Source: Neorhizobium sp. (GTDB lineage Bacteria; Pseudomonadota; Alphaproteobacteria; Rhizobiales; Rhizobiaceae). From it: DNA of 64,000 bases. A program made the translations under genes and the position numbers. This document shows, one piece after another, positions 8,822 to 18,595 of this stretch. The stretch covers positions 744,001 through 808,000 of the forward strand of contig JAPWKC010000004.1 in NCBI GenBank assembly GCA_028283725.1, in the 5' to 3' direction. The stretch's first letter is position 1. Every line of letters begins with the position of its first letter. Under the pieces are notes generated by a model. The model did no database searches, was not told the DNA's origin, and saw only the letters and a program-made list of their open reading frames with translations.

Positions 8822-10342
8822 CTATTCGAAGCGGAAGGCTATGCGCTTGCCGGTGAGCTTCGCCAGTTGCTGCAAGCGACCATCGAGGCGTTCGCCTTCG
8901 AAATTGCGGTAGGCGGGCGGCACGACGAATTCCAGATCGAGGTCCGGATTGTCCGAGCGGCGGAACGTCAGGTGATCAACCAGCCCCGGCATCGACGCCG
9001 AGAACAGGTAGACCACACGCAGCAGGCCGCCGAGCAGTTTTGCAAGCTCGAGCAGACGCGGCGTGGCGATGGCGGCAAGCGGGCTCGTGGCGCCGTTATC
9101 GTTCAAGCCTTCGAACCGATAGTAATTGGCAAGCGCCAGATAGGCACGTCCGGCATGGGTAATGCCGACGAAGGAGGAATGGGCAATCACGTTCAGGGCC
9201 TGCAGGCCGCGATAATCGGGATGCGCGCGCCAGCTGATATCGGCAAGCAGGCAGGCAGCCTGACGGTAGCGGCTTTCTTCCTCTGTCTCCTCGACATCGA
9301 AGAACGACACCATGCGGCCCGTCCATTCGGCAAGTTCGCGGGCATGTTCGGGCGAGCGGGCCCGCAGGATCGCCAGCTGGTCGGCAGCGACGAGAAGCGG
9401 ATCGGCGTCACGCTCCTCATCGGGGAGAAGCGAATAGAGATAGCCTTCGCGAACCCCTTGCGCGGAGAAAATCACGCGGGCGGGCTTCATGACGTTGAGC
9501 ACTTCCTGCATGGCGATCGCGCCATAGGGCAGAAGGGCGCGGCGGCTCTTCGACACGGCCTGCCAGGCCGGGTCCTTGCTGTCCTTGGCGGCAACCACCT
9601 CTTCCAGGAGTTTTTGCATCTCGGCGAGCGACAGCTCGTAGCCCTGCATCATATGCAGCGGATATTGCGTCTGCTCCATATGGAGCTTGGCGAGGCTGCG
9701 CCATGTGCCGCCAACGGCGTAGAAATCACGCCCCTCACCCTTTTCGAGAAAACGTGCGGTGTTGACGTGCTTGCGAGCGAAGGTGCGTGCCTTCGACAGG
9801 GAATTGCCGGAGGATTCCGACAGGCGCAGGCCACCGAGCGGAAGCGTGATGCCCTTGCCGAATTCCTTGCCCTTGATGTCGATCAGTTCCAGCGATCCGC
9901 CGCCGAGATCACCGGCGACGCCATCGACCTCGTGGAAGCCGCTGATGACGCCAAGTGCCGAATAGCGTGCCTCGTCCTCGCCCGAGAGAACGTGGATCTC
10001 CTGACCGAGGATTTCATGGGCCTTTTCGGTGAAGTCGGGACCATTGGTCGCCTCGCGGGCGGCGGCGGTGGCGAGAACGTAGATATCCGTCGCCTTGGCC
10101 TGATCGGAAAGCGCCTTGAAACGCTTCAGCGCGGCAAGCGCACGGGCGACACCTTCGTCGTCCATGCGGCCGTTGGAGCCGAGCCCCTTGCCGAGGCCGC
10201 AGAGCACCTTCTCGTTGAAAAGCACGGCGGGGGCTCGCGAGAGCCCCTCGTAGATCACCACGCGCACCGAGTTGGAACCAATGTCGATGACGGAAACGGG
10301 AGCAATGCCCGGAAGCCGCCCCTGACCTTCAGATCGTACCAT
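8822..10342 (-). CDS. ppx: Exopolyphosphatase, Ppx/GppA family
   Basis: A 506-residue member of the ASKHA-fold Ppx/GppA phosphatases, which split terminal phosphate from polyphosphate (and in some members pppGpp). The phosphate-1 motif DIGSNSVR starts at residue 20, and the DLGGGSLEL phosphate-2 motif lies near residue 144. A C-terminal HD-like helical domain follows, as in long Ppx proteins. The start lies only 25 bp after the ppk stop, so both are co-transcribed and set the polyphosphate level by opposing reactions. Whether it acts on pppGpp cannot be judged from sequence. Confidence 0.92.
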   Translation of the reverse strand: MVRSEGQGRLPGIAPVSVIDIGSNSVRVVIYEGLSRAPAVLFNEKVLCGLGKGLGSNGRMDDEGVARALAALKRFKALSDQAKATDIYVLATAAAREATNGPDFTEKAHEILGQEIHVLSGEDEARYSALGVISGFHEVDGVAGDLGGGSLELIDIKGKEFGKGITLPLGGLRLSESSGNSLSKARTFARKHVNTARFLEKGEGRDFYAVGGTWRSLAKLHMEQTQYPLHMMQGYELSLAEMQKLLEEVVAAKDSKDPAWQAVSKSRRALLPYGAIAMQEVLNVMKPARVIFSAQGVREGYLYSLLPDEERDADPLLVAADQLAILRARSPEHARELAEWTGRMVSFFDVEETEEESRYRQAACLLADISWRAHPDYRGLQALNVIAHSSFVGITHAGRAYLALANYYRFEGLNDNGATSPLAAIATPRLLELAKLLGGLLRVVYLFSASMPGLVDHLTFRRSDNPDLDLEFVVPPAYRNFEGERLDGRLQQLAKLTGKRIAFRFE

Positions 10343-10367
10343 GCTGCCTTAGCTTCTTGACCGACTC

Positions 10368-12560
10368 TTAAGTCTTCCGGCCCGACATCAGGCCGGCGAT
10401 CAGTTTTGGCGCACTGGATTTCAAGGCTTCACCACGGCCGGACAGGCTGGGGTTGGTCATGAAATAGTGCTGCGCGTTGAACGGTTCCTCGCCCTTGCGC
10501 ACCTCCATGCGCCTTGACGTACCGTCGGGCAATATCTCGTAGCTCTGCTGATTGTCAATGAGATTGCCCAGCATAATCTGCGAAAGCACCTGTTCATGCA
10601 CGGTCGGGTTGAGCAGAGGCACCAGCGTCTCGACGCGACGATCGAGGTTGCGCGGCATCATATCGGCCGAGCCGATATAGACGAGCGCCTTGTCGGACGG
10701 CAGGCCCTGGCCATTGCCGAAGCAGAAGATGCGGCTGTGCTCGAGGAAGCGGCCGACGATCGACTTGACGCGGATATTGTCGGAAAGGCCTTGCACCTGC
10801 GGACGCAGGCAGCAGATGCCGCGCACGACGAGATCGATCTCGACGCCGGCGGCACTCGCCCGATAGAGCGCGTCGATGATCTCGGGATCGACCAGCGAGT
10901 TCATCTTCATCCAGATCGCCGCCGGCTTGCCGGCCTTGGCATGGGCGATTTCCTCGTCGATGTGGCGAAGGATGCGCGGGCGCAGCGTATAAGGCGAAAC
11001 GGCCAGCTTCATGCTTTCCGTCGGCTCGCCATAGCCGGTGATGAAGTTGAAGATATTCGCCATGTCATGGGCGATCTTCGGGTTGCAGGTGAAGAAGGAC
11101 AGGTCGGTGTAGATCTTCGCCGTGATCGGGTGATAGTTGCCGGTGCCGAGATGGCAATAGGTTCTGAGCTTGCCGTCTTCGCGGCGCACGACCATCGACA
11201 TCTTGGCGTGGGTCTTCAGTTCGATAAAGCCGAAGACGACCTGCACGCCGGCGCGCTCAAGGTCGCGCGCCCAGCGGATATTGGCCTCCTCGTCGAAACG
11301 CGCCTTCAGCTCGACCAGCGCCGTCACCGACTTGCCGGCTTCGGCCGCATCGATCAGGGCCCGGACGATCGGGCTGTCGTTGGAGGTTCTGTAGAGGGTC
11401 TGCTTGATGGCAAGGACGTCGGGGTCGCGGGCCGCCTGCAGAAGGAACTGCACCACCACGTCGAAGCTTTCATACGGATGATGGACCACCATGTCCTTTT
11501 CGCGGATGGCGGCAAGGCAATCGCCTGCGTGTTCGCGGACGCGCTCGGGAAATCGGGCGTTGTAGCTTTCGAAGCGGAGATCGGCGCGCGGCGCCTTGGT
11601 GATTTCCGACATGGTGTTGAGCGCCAGAAGACCCGGCAGAACGGCCACGCGGTTATCCGGCACACCAAGCTCGTGGACGACGAACTGACGCAGCGAGGCC
11701 GGCATTTCACTGTCGGTCTCGATGCGGATCACCTTGCCGCGGCGGCGGCGCTTCAGCGCCGTCTCGAAGAAGCGCACCAGATCTTCGGCCTCTTCTTCCA
11801 CTTCAATATCGCTGTCGCGGATGATGCGGAACGTGCCGGCGCCTCTAACCTCATAGCCGGGGAACAGCCGGTCGGTGAACATGCCGACCACATCTTCCAG
11901 CGTGATGTAGCGGATGGCGGCGCCCTGGTCGGGCAGGCGGATGAAGCGGTCGAGCGTCGTCGGCAGGCGAAGCAGGCCCGTCATCGGCTCCTTGCCGTGC
12001 TTGCTGTGCAGCTGCAGGCCCATGGAGAAGCCGAGATTCGGAATGAACGGGAACGGGTGCGCCGGATCGATGGAGAGCGGCGTCATGACCGGGAAGAGCT
12101 CGTCGTCGAAAGTGTTCGACAACCAGTCCCTGGCTTCGGCCGACAGGGCTGCCGGGCGGACGATCAGAATATCTTCCTGGGCCAGATATTGCTGCAAGAC
12201 GGCAAGCGAGGCCTGCTGTTCCATCTGCAGATTGTCGATCTCGTGCAGGATGGCGTCGAGCTGCTCGGCCGGCGTCTTGCCGTCGGGGCTCAAAACGACG
12301 ATGCCCTGACGCACTTGGCCTTCGAGGCCGGCGACGCGGACCATGAAGAATTCATCGAGGTTGGCGGCCGAGATCGACAGGAACCGCACACGCTCCAGAA
12401 GCGGATGCGCGGTGTTGAGGGTTTCTTCGAGGACGCGACGATTGAACTGCAGCCAGGAAAATTCACGGTTGATGAACCGGTCCGGGCTTGCCAGCAGTTC
12501 TTCCAGTTTCGGGGCGGCTGCCGGCTCGGGCTGCTGCGCTTCCGTCGTCATCGAATCCAT
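10368..12560 (-). CDS. ppk: Polyphosphate kinase 1
   Basis: A 730-residue PPK1 that polymerises the gamma-phosphate of ATP into polyphosphate. The N-terminal domain carries [18 protein letters not shown], the family start. The catalytic phospholipase D-like domains show the autophosphorylated His in [15 protein letters not shown] and the second His in [12 protein letters not shown]. Length and domain order are normal. ppx follows by 25 bp. The start at 12560 (MDSMTTEAQ) could equally be the ATG three codons later. An antisense frame of over 700 codons runs opposite the gene but is a composition shadow. Confidence 0.95.
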   Translation of the reverse strand: MDSMTTEAQQPEPAAAPKLEELLASPDRFINREFSWLQFNRRVLEETLNTAHPLLERVRFLSISAANLDEFFMVRVAGLEGQVRQGIVVLSPDGKTPAEQLDAILHEIDNLQMEQQASLAVLQQYLAQEDILIVRPAALSAEARDWLSNTFDDELFPVMTPLSIDPAHPFPFIPNLGFSMGLQLHSKHGKEPMTGLLRLPTTLDRFIRLPDQGAAIRYITLEDVVGMFTDRLFPGYEVRGAGTFRIIRDSDIEVEEEAEDLVRFFETALKRRRRGKVIRIETDSEMPASLRQFVVHELGVPDNRVAVLPGLLALNTMSEITKAPRADLRFESYNARFPERVREHAGDCLAAIREKDMVVHHPYESFDVVVQFLLQAARDPDVLAIKQTLYRTSNDSPIVRALIDAAEAGKSVTALVELKARFDEEANIRWARDLERAGVQVVFGFIELKTHAKMSMVVRREDGKLRTYCHLGTGNYHPITAKIYTDLSFFTCNPKIAHDMANIFNFITGYGEPTESMKLAVSPYTLRPRILRHIDEEIAHAKAGKPAAIWMKMNSLVDPEIIDALYRASAAGVEIDLVVRGICCLRPQVQGLSDNIRVKSIVGRFLEHSRIFCFGNGQGLPSDKALVYIGSADMMPRNLDRRVETLVPLLNPTVHEQVLSQIMLGNLIDNQQSYEILPDGTSRRMEVRKGEEPFNAQHYFMTNPSLSGRGEALKSSAPKLIAGLMSGRKT

Positions 12561-12655
12561 TTTGTCTCCTCTGCAGGCCGTTTCGGCCGTGCGAACCAGT
12601 TTGACGCCGGAGCTGTCACAGTCAATGCTTCACAGCAGAAACCCGGCAAGACCGC

Positions 12656-13363
12656 CTATTCGCTGCCCCCGGCATTTCCGACATCATGCAAGACTTCGGC
12701 AGCCAGAGGGCGCGTGATGCGGGTGCCGCGCGCGAGCGCCAGCCGGTCCAGCCGGTCGACGATCGTCTGCGCGGCGCCAAGCGACCGCTCCATTCGTGTG
12801 ACGATATAGCCGACAATTTTGTCATCAATGTAAAGCTGCCTGTCGGCAAACAGTTTTACGATCACCTGGGCCAGAAGCTCCTCGTCCGGCTCGCCGATCT
12901 CGACCACGGTCGCCGCCTTCAGCCGCGATTTCAGGTCCGGCAGCGCCACGGCCCATGACATCGGCCAGAGCCGCGAGGTCATGAGCAGCGTGTGGCCATG
13001 CTGGCGCACGGCATTGATGACGTGAAAGAGTTCGGTCTCGTCAAAACCCTGCCGTTCGGCATCCTCGAAAAGAACGGGACCGGCAGCGGCAATCTTCGAG
13101 GCGTCGGAACCTGCCGTCGGATGGATCTCGGCAGCGCCTGCCCTTTCACGCCAGATATGGGCGAGATGGGATTTTCCGGAGCCGACAGGGCCGGCGAGGA
13201 TGACGACGGGCGCGCGCCATGCCGGCCAGTCGTCGACGATCGCAACGGCCGCAGCCAGCCGTTCGGACACGAGCAGGTCGTCGCGGCCGCGGGCGGCATC
13301 GTGGGTAAATTGCAGCGGCAGTTGCTCGCTTCTGCGCTGCTCGCGTTCTGTAATCTCGGTCAT
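12656..13363 (-). CDS. hdaA: HdaA, DnaA-inactivating AAA+ protein
   Basis: A 235-residue protein related to DnaA domain III but lacking the DNA-binding domain. Near the N-terminus is a beta-clamp binding motif, QLPLQF (residues 14-19), comparable to the motif by which Hda docks on DnaN. The Walker A motif GPVGSGKSH lies near residue 59, and LFEDAE is a Walker B-like segment. Hda/HdaA stimulates ATP hydrolysis by DnaA on the loaded clamp and so prevents over-initiation of replication. Its ATG overlaps the stop of the upstream membrane-protein gene by four bases, implying translational coupling. Likely complete; family assignment is by overall similarity plus the clamp motif. Confidence 0.88.
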   Translation of the reverse strand: MTEITEREQRRSEQLPLQFTHDAARGRDDLLVSERLAAAVAIVDDWPAWRAPVVILAGPVGSGKSHLAHIWRERAGAAEIHPTAGSDASKIAAAGPVLFEDAERQGFDETELFHVINAVRQHGHTLLMTSRLWPMSWAVALPDLKSRLKAATVVEIGEPDEELLAQVIVKLFADRQLYIDDKIVGYIVTRMERSLGAAQTIVDRLDRLALARGTRITRPLAAEVLHDVGNAGGSE

Positions 13364-14526
13364 TTTTCTTTCGGGGCGCCGATCTTGGCCTGGGTCGTGC
13401 CGTTCTCCAGCACGTGCGGATGATCTTCCTCCCAGGGGAGGTCTACGGATCGTCCGTAATAAAGGTCGCTATCAAGATACCGCGAGAGCGCGAAACGGAC
13501 AAGCACGCCGACGACGGCCGCCGCCGGCACCGCGATCAGCAGGCCGACGAAGCCGAACATGGCGCCGAAGGCAAACAGCGCGAACATCAGCCAGACCGGG
13601 TGAATGCCGACCGAGCTGCCGACCAGTTTCGGCTGGAGAATATTGCCTTCGACGAACTGGCCGAAGAAGAAGATGCAGGCGGTGGCGACGATCCAGCCGT
13701 AATCCGGCCAGAACTGCACGAAAGCGAGCCCGACCGAGAGCACGAGGCCGATCATAGAGCCGATATAGGGAATGAAGCTGATCATGCCGGTGACGAAACC
13801 GATCAGCAGGCCGAAATTCAGGCCGACCGCGGACAGGCCGATTGCGTAATAGATGCCGAGGATGAGGCAGAGCGAGCCCTGCCCGCGGATGAAGCCGGCC
13901 ACCGAGCGATCCATGGCACGGGCCAGCTCGCGCACGACCGTCACCTGATCGCGCGGGATCCAGCTGTCGACCTTGGCGACCATGCGGTCCCAGTCGAGCA
14001 ACAGGTAGAAGGCGACGACGGGGGTGACGATCAGAAGCGAGACGACATCGACGATCGCCTTGCCGGAATTCCACACCTGGGTGAGCAGCGTGCCGAGGAA
14101 CCCGGCGCCCTGGCTCAGGACTTCGGAGAAATTCTGCTTCAGCGTATCGATCTGGCCCGAAACCCAGCTTGGCAGGAAGGAATGATCCGGGCTCGAGATG
14201 ATCTGCTGCAGCGTCGAGACGTAACCGGGGAGCGCGGCTGCGAACTGGGTGAACTGGTTGACGACGATCGGGATGACCAGCATCAGCGACAGGGCAAAGA
14301 CCAGCACGAAGGACACGAGGATGACCACCGTCGCCATCATCCGGCTCAGGCCCCGGCGCTCCAGCCAGTCGGCGACCGGATCGAGAAAATAGGCGAGCGC
14401 CATGCCTGCGACGAAGGGCAGGAGAATGGAGCGGAAGAACCAGAGGAAAAGCGCGCAGACGACGACGACGCCGACCCAGAAGAAGATGTGGCGGCGCAGG
14501 CTGCTTCCGCTGATATGATATGGCAT
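13360..14526 (-). CDS. AI-2E/PerM family membrane protein
   Basis: A 388-residue inner-membrane protein of the AI-2E (TqsA/PerM/YdiK) family. It has two to three N-terminal membrane helices, a soluble central part, and further helices including GMISFIPYIGSMIG and the signature GNILQPKLVGSSVGIHPVW near residue 305. The ATG at 14526 is preceded by AAAGGGA; the longer frame to 14589 adds residues atypical for the family. Family members have been proposed as autoinducer-2 exporters or Na+/H+ antiporters, so no substrate is assigned. It is divergent from purM and overlaps hdaA. Confidence 0.85.
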   Translation of the reverse strand: MPYHISGSSLRRHIFFWVGVVVVCALFLWFFRSILLPFVAGMALAYFLDPVADWLERRGLSRMMATVVILVSFVLVFALSLMLVIPIVVNQFTQFAAALPGYVSTLQQIISSPDHSFLPSWVSGQIDTLKQNFSEVLSQGAGFLGTLLTQVWNSGKAIVDVVSLLIVTPVVAFYLLLDWDRMVAKVDSWIPRDQVTVVRELARAMDRSVAGFIRGQGSLCLILGIYYAIGLSAVGLNFGLLIGFVTGMISFIPYIGSMIGLVLSVGLAFVQFWPDYGWIVATACIFFFGQFVEGNILQPKLVGSSVGIHPVWLMFALFAFGAMFGFVGLLIAVPAAAVVGVLVRFALSRYLDSDLYYGRSVDLPWEEDHPHVLENGTTQAKIGAPKEK

Positions 14527-14707
14527 CTGGGTCCCTTTGAAAGCACAGGTTTGAGATGAGGCATATGAGCGCCGGAGGCATAAGGTCAAGACCGGCGCCG
14601 AAACGCCGCATCAGCCTGTGAAAAGCCGTCAAAAGCCACGCTTCTGCTTGCATCCCGCGCCCCTTCGTGCCATGGCGGGCCGCTATTGGACACAACGGAG
14701 AGTGACG

Positions 14708-15781
14708 ATGAGCGGGAACGGCAAGAACGGTCTCACCTATAGCGATGCAGGCGTCGATATCGATGCGGGCAACCTGATGGTGGAAAAGATCAAGCCGGCC
14801 GTGCGTTCGACGCGCCGCCCCGGCGCCGATGGCGAGATAGGCGGTTTCGGCGGCCTGTTCGACCTGAAGGCTGCCGGCTTCACCGATCCGGTCCTGGTTG
14901 CCGCCAATGACGGCGTCGGCACCAAGCTGAAGATCGCCATCGATGCGGATTTCCACGACACTGTTGGCATCGACCTCGTTGCCATGTGCGTCAACGACCT
15001 CGTGGTACAGGGCGCAGAGCCGCTGTTCTTTCTCGACTATTTCGCCACCGGCAAGCTCGATCCCGATCAGGGCGCGGCGATCGTCAAGGGTATTGCGGCC
15101 GGCTGCGTCGAATCCGGCTGTGCGCTGATCGGCGGCGAAACCGCGGAAATGCCCGGCATGTATTCCGATGGCGATTACGACCTTGCGGGCTTTGCCGTCG
15201 GTGCTGCCGAACGTGGACACCTGCTTCCGGCCGGCGACATCAAGGCAGGCGACGTCATTCTCGGCCTTTCCTCGTCGGGCGTGCATTCCAACGGTTTCTC
15301 GCTGGTGCGCAAGATCGTGACGCTCTCGGGCCTGTCCTGGGATGCCCCTGCCCCGTTTGCCGATGGCAAGAAGCTCGGCGAAGCGCTGCTGACCCCGACC
15401 CGCATCTATGTGAAGCCGCTCCTGAAGGCGATCCGCCAAACCGGCGCGCTGAAGGCGCTCGCCCATATTACCGGCGGCGGTTTCCCGGAAAACATTCCGC
15501 GCGTTCTGCCGAAGACGCTGTCGGCCGAAGTCGATCTGGCATCAATCCCGGTTCCGGCGGTGTTCTCGTGGCTGGCCAAGACCGGCGGCGTCGAGCCGAC
15601 GGAAATGCTGCGCACCTTCAACTGCGGCGTCGGCATGATCGTCGTCGTGGCCGAAGAGAATGCCAAGGCCGTGACCGAGGCGCTGGTCGCCGAAGGTGAA
15701 ACGGTCGTCGCACTCGGCCGCATGATCGATCGTCCGGAAGGCGGCGCCGGCGTCATCTACAAGGGCACGCTCGGACTATGA
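14708..15781 (+). CDS. purM: Phosphoribosylformylglycinamidine cyclo-ligase
   Basis: AIR synthetase, which closes the imidazole ring of 5-aminoimidazole ribonucleotide in purine synthesis using ATP. The 357-residue product shows family motifs in order: [13 protein letters not shown] at the start, [23 protein letters not shown], and [18 protein letters not shown]. The ATG at 14708 has a CGGAGAG ribosome site and begins [15 protein letters not shown] as in rhizobial homologues; an upstream extension to 14618 is not supported. The purN start overlaps its stop by four bases, giving a purM-purN operon for consecutive-pathway enzymes. Confidence 0.96.
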   Translation: MSGNGKNGLTYSDAGVDIDAGNLMVEKIKPAVRSTRRPGADGEIGGFGGLFDLKAAGFTDPVLVAANDGVGTKLKIAIDADFHDTVGIDLVAMCVNDLVVQGAEPLFFLDYFATGKLDPDQGAAIVKGIAAGCVESGCALIGGETAEMPGMYSDGDYDLAGFAVGAAERGHLLPAGDIKAGDVILGLSSSGVHSNGFSLVRKIVTLSGLSWDAPAPFADGKKLGEALLTPTRIYVKPLLKAIRQTGALKALAHITGGGFPENIPRVLPKTLSAEVDLASIPVPAVFSWLAKTGGVEPTEMLRTFNCGVGMIVVVAEENAKAVTEALVAEGETVVALGRMIDRPEGGAGVIYKGTLGL

Positions 15782-16452
15782 GCGCGATTTCCGCGAGCGG
15801 CCTGAAAAAGCGCGTCGTCGTCTTCATTTCCGGCGGCGGCTCCAACATGGTGTCGCTGGCGGATGCGGCCGCAGGCGCCGATTTCCCGGCCGAGATCGTC
15901 GGCGTCATTTCCGACAAGCCGACGGCCGGCGGGCTTTTGAAGGCCGAGGCCCGCGGCATCCCCACCTTCGTCTTCGAGCGTCGCGCCTATGCCGACAAGG
16001 CGTCGCATGAGAAAGCCATTCTGGCGGCGCTCGACGGTCTCGAGCCCGATATCATCTGCCTTGCCGGCTATATGCGGCTGATCTCGGGCGACTTCATTCG
16101 CCCCTATGAAGGCCGGATCATCAATATCCACCCGTCGCTGCTGCCGCTGTTTGCTGGGCTGCACACCCATGAGCGGGCGCTTGAGGCTGGCGTGAAAGTG
16201 GCGGGATGCACCGTGCATTTCGTCACCGAAGGTATGGATGAGGGGCCGATCATCGCTCAGGCGGTCGTGCCGGTCGTTGCCGGCGATACGGCCGAGACGC
16301 TTGCAGCACGGGTTTTGACCGTCGAGCACCGGCTCTATCCGTCTGCGCTGAAGCTCATGGCCGAAGGCAGGGTGCGGATGGAAAATGGCAAGACCGTCTT
16401 CGACGGCGTGACGCCCTCTGGCGACGCGACGCTGCTTTCTCCCTCGATCTGA
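15778..16452 (+). CDS. purN: Phosphoribosylglycinamide formyltransferase
   Basis: GAR transformylase that uses 10-formyl-tetrahydrofolate in the third step of purine synthesis. The 224-residue protein shows the phosphate-binding SGGGSNM loop near residue 18, [10 protein letters not shown] with the catalytic Asn-His pair, and [16 protein letters not shown] with the catalytic Asp. It is translationally coupled to purM (ATGA overlap). It is followed by a palindrome before the convergent PhnM-like gene. Confidence 0.95.
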   Translation: MSAISASGLKKRVVVFISGGGSNMVSLADAAAGADFPAEIVGVISDKPTAGGLLKAEARGIPTFVFERRAYADKASHEKAILAALDGLEPDIICLAGYMRLISGDFIRPYEGRIINIHPSLLPLFAGLHTHERALEAGVKVAGCTVHFVTEGMDEGPIIAQAVVPVVAGDTAETLAARVLTVEHRLYPSALKLMAEGRVRMENGKTVFDGVTPSGDATLLSPSI

Positions 16453-16535
16453 TCGGGCTCCATCACCCGACAATCCCGATAGATCAGCAAGCGAATGACC
16501 GCGACACCCCGCGGTCAAGCTTCCCTTTGTTGACA

Positions 16536-16584
16536 GAGCAATTCCAGACGCGAAACTGGTTCCTGCTTTTTGCAGGAATTGCTC
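16536..16584. repeat. Palindromic intergenic repeat, copy 1
   Basis: Ten-base arms GAGCAATTCC and GGAATTGCTC are separated by 29 bases that include a T-rich stretch. It lies between the convergent purN and PhnM-like genes and could act as a bidirectional terminator. A similar element (CAATTCC...GGAATTG, with a GGTT-like centre) occurs at 43228-43270, also just after a stop codon. Elements of this general look are common between genes in rhizobia (recollection, not searched). Confidence 0.65.
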
Positions 16585-16588
16585 GCCC

Positions 16589-17767
16589 TTACGCCACCAG
16601 CGCACGGGCGCTATGCAGCGTGCCGTCGCTATAGACGAAGCGGCCGCCGCGGAACGTAGCGCGGATGCGGTGGACATTGCCCGGCTCGACGACGACGAGA
16701 TCGGCTCGCTTGCCGATGGCGATCTCGCCGCGATCGGCAAGGCCGGCCGCAAGCGCTGCATTGGCCGTCGCCATCGCGACCGCTTCCGGCAAGCCCCCTG
16801 ATGCGACATCGGCCAGCCTGAACATGCCGGGCACGAAGGCGGCGGGATGATAATCGGCGGCGATGACCGTCAAAAGCCCGGCGCGGGTCGCATCGGTGGC
16901 GCTCAGATTGCCCGACATGGACTGTCCGCGCAGCGCGTTCGGCGCGCCCATCAGCGTCCACAACCCGCGGCGGCGCGCTTCTTCGGCAGCGGGCAGCGTC
17001 ACCGGGAATTCACTGATCGTGACGCCGAGATCGTGCATCTGCGCCACCTTCTCGGCGCTGTCATCGTCATGGGAAGCAAGCGCCAGACCGTGCTTGCGCG
17101 ACAGGGCGACGATATCCTTCAGCTTTGCCTCGATCTGCGGATCGTCGCGCAGCGCGATGCGCTTGCGGACAATTTCGGCGGCAGTCGCCTCCGAAATCGC
17201 GCGGCGTTCGGACATGCTGAGGATATAGGCCTCGATATTGTTGTACTGGCCCTGGCCTGGCGTGTGGTCGGTGAGCGACACCATGTCGATCTCGCCCGCT
17301 TCCAGCAGGCGTTCCAACGTGGCGGCGGCGCCGATATTGGTGATCTCGTAGCGGGCATGGACACGGTGATCGACGAGCAGTTCGTCCCGCAGACGGTTGA
17401 TGCCCTCGATGACGACCGAGGTGGTTTCCAGCGAGCGGACGTGGCCATAAACGCTTTCAGTGGCGAAGGAAACGGCGGCATAGGCGGTGGTGACGCCGTG
17501 GGCTGCGAGTTTCTTGTCGAGCTCGTGAATGCCGAAATCGATCGGCATCGTGGCGTTTGGACGCGGCGCGATCTCGCGCTCGATCATATCGCCATGCAGA
17601 TCGACGAAACCAGGCATCAGGTATCGGCCCTCGCCGTCGATGGCAGCGCCCGGCACCGGCTCCGGCCGGATGTCGGCAATCACGCCATCCTCGACGCGCA
17701 CCGAGCCGACAACCGTCTCATGCGGCAGGACGATGATGAAATTGCTGAGCCACAGGGATCCCGTCAC
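16589..17767 (-). CDS. PhnM-like amidohydrolase, orphan
   Basis: A 392-residue amidohydrolase resembling PhnM, the enzyme that hydrolyses alpha-D-ribose 1-methylphosphonate 5-triphosphate in the C-P lyase pathway. Diagnostic motifs are GFVDLHGDMIEREIAPRP near residues 53-70, LTDHTPGQGQY near 166, ASHDDDSAEKV near 231, and GAPNALRGQSMSGNLSA near 278. These match PhnM rather than dihydroorotase or allantoinase. No other phn gene is present in the window, and it converges on purN. It may be a paralogue acting on another substrate, so no gene symbol is given. Confidence 0.8.
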   Translation of the reverse strand: MTGSLWLSNFIIVLPHETVVGSVRVEDGVIADIRPEPVPGAAIDGEGRYLMPGFVDLHGDMIEREIAPRPNATMPIDFGIHELDKKLAAHGVTTAYAAVSFATESVYGHVRSLETTSVVIEGINRLRDELLVDHRVHARYEITNIGAAATLERLLEAGEIDMVSLTDHTPGQGQYNNIEAYILSMSERRAISEATAAEIVRKRIALRDDPQIEAKLKDIVALSRKHGLALASHDDDSAEKVAQMHDLGVTISEFPVTLPAAEEARRRGLWTLMGAPNALRGQSMSGNLSATDATRAGLLTVIAADYHPAAFVPGMFRLADVASGGLPEAVAMATANAALAAGLADRGEIAIGKRADLVVVEPGNVHRIRATFRGGRFVYSDGTLHSARALVA

Positions 17768-17936
17768 GGGCCTTCTCCTAGAATCGAGTGATGACTGACG
17801 AAGGGGAGCCGATAGTGCGACTTCGTGACAGGGATGTGAAGCGTTTCGGGTGTTTCAAGGGCATCGACCTCCGGCATCGGCGATTGACGGGTATCGGGGC
17901 CAGGCGCAAGATGGCGGGGTTGGATGGAGCAGGCAG

Positions 17937-18173
17937 ATGACCATCACCGTGAATATAGGCGAGGCCGATCTCGCAGACATCCTTGCCCGCGTGGAGGCCG
18001 GCGAGGAGGTCATCCTTGCGCGTGACGACGTGCCGGTTGCAAGGATGCTGCCGGTCGAGGGCGACGCGCAGGCACGGGCGAAGGCCATGGAGGCCATTCT
18101 GGCTTTTCGGGAGACAATGCCGCAGATCACGCCGGATGAAATCACCGAGTGGAAACAAATCGGCCGGCGTTGA
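17937..18173 (+). CDS. Type II antitoxin, Phd/VapB-like
   Basis: A 78-residue protein starting MTITVNIGEADLADILARVEAGEEVILARDDVPVARM. This is the N-terminal fold of the Phd/YefM antitoxins (a beta-helix block with KLSDLL-like and A-R-G-PVA-like positions) and is expected to bind its own promoter and neutralise the toxin through its C-terminus. The ATG at 17937 lies behind GGATGGAGCAGG. The stop shares one base with the next start (TGATG), typical of toxin-antitoxin pairs. Longer upstream frames have no support. Confidence 0.85.
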   Translation: MTITVNIGEADLADILARVEAGEEVILARDDVPVARMLPVEGDAQARAKAMEAILAFRETMPQITPDEITEWKQIGRR

Positions 18174-18577
18174 TGAGCGGCTTCGTTATCGATGCTTCGA
18201 TCGCATGTTCATGGCTTCTGCCGGATGAGCGGGCTATCGTTGCCGATCGCGCTTTTGAACGTCTTCATCTATCGACCGCCCTTGCGCCCGTACTCTTGTG
18301 GTATGAGGTCGGCAATGTTTTGATGATGGCCCGAAGGCGCAAGCGGATCCACATCGAGCAGGCGCGCGAAGGCCTTCAAAAACTACGGACGCTGCCGATC
18401 GTGGCATGTCCGATCGCCAGCGATGATACCATCCTCACTCTCGCCGATCGCCACGGACTGACCGCCTATGATGCAGCCTATCTCGCGCTGGCTATCGAAC
18501 GGCAGTTGCCATTGGCGACCCTCGACCGGCAACTGGTTGCCGCTGCACCGCTCGAGGGCGTCGCGCTGATCGGCTGA
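18173..18577 (+). CDS. PIN-domain toxin, VapC-like
   Basis: A 134-residue PIN-domain ribonuclease. The four acidic metal ligands are visible: Asp in FVIDAS (residue 6), Glu in WYEVGN (about 43), Asp in LTAYDAAYLALA (about 102), and Asp in LATLDRQL (about 120). VapC toxins usually cleave tRNA or rRNA when released from the antitoxin. Because all ligands are present the toxin is probably functional. It starts on the antitoxin stop. It lies in an otherwise chromosomal housekeeping region, 18 bp from the end of the convergent Nudix gene. Confidence 0.88.
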   Translation: MSGFVIDASIACSWLLPDERAIVADRAFERLHLSTALAPVLLWYEVGNVLMMARRRKRIHIEQAREGLQKLRTLPIVACPIASDDTILTLADRHGLTAYDAAYLALAIERQLPLATLDRQLVAAAPLEGVALIG

Positions 18578-18595
18578 GGAAACAGGCACAAACGA

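Noticed and set aside
10596..12809. Long antisense open frame opposite ppk
   Set aside because: It is a high-G+C composition shadow of the well-supported ppk gene, with low-complexity charged sequence and no family motif.
13472..15466. Long minus-strand frame across the AI-2E gene and purM
   Set aside because: It runs through two genes on opposite strands and lacks any motif; composition effect.
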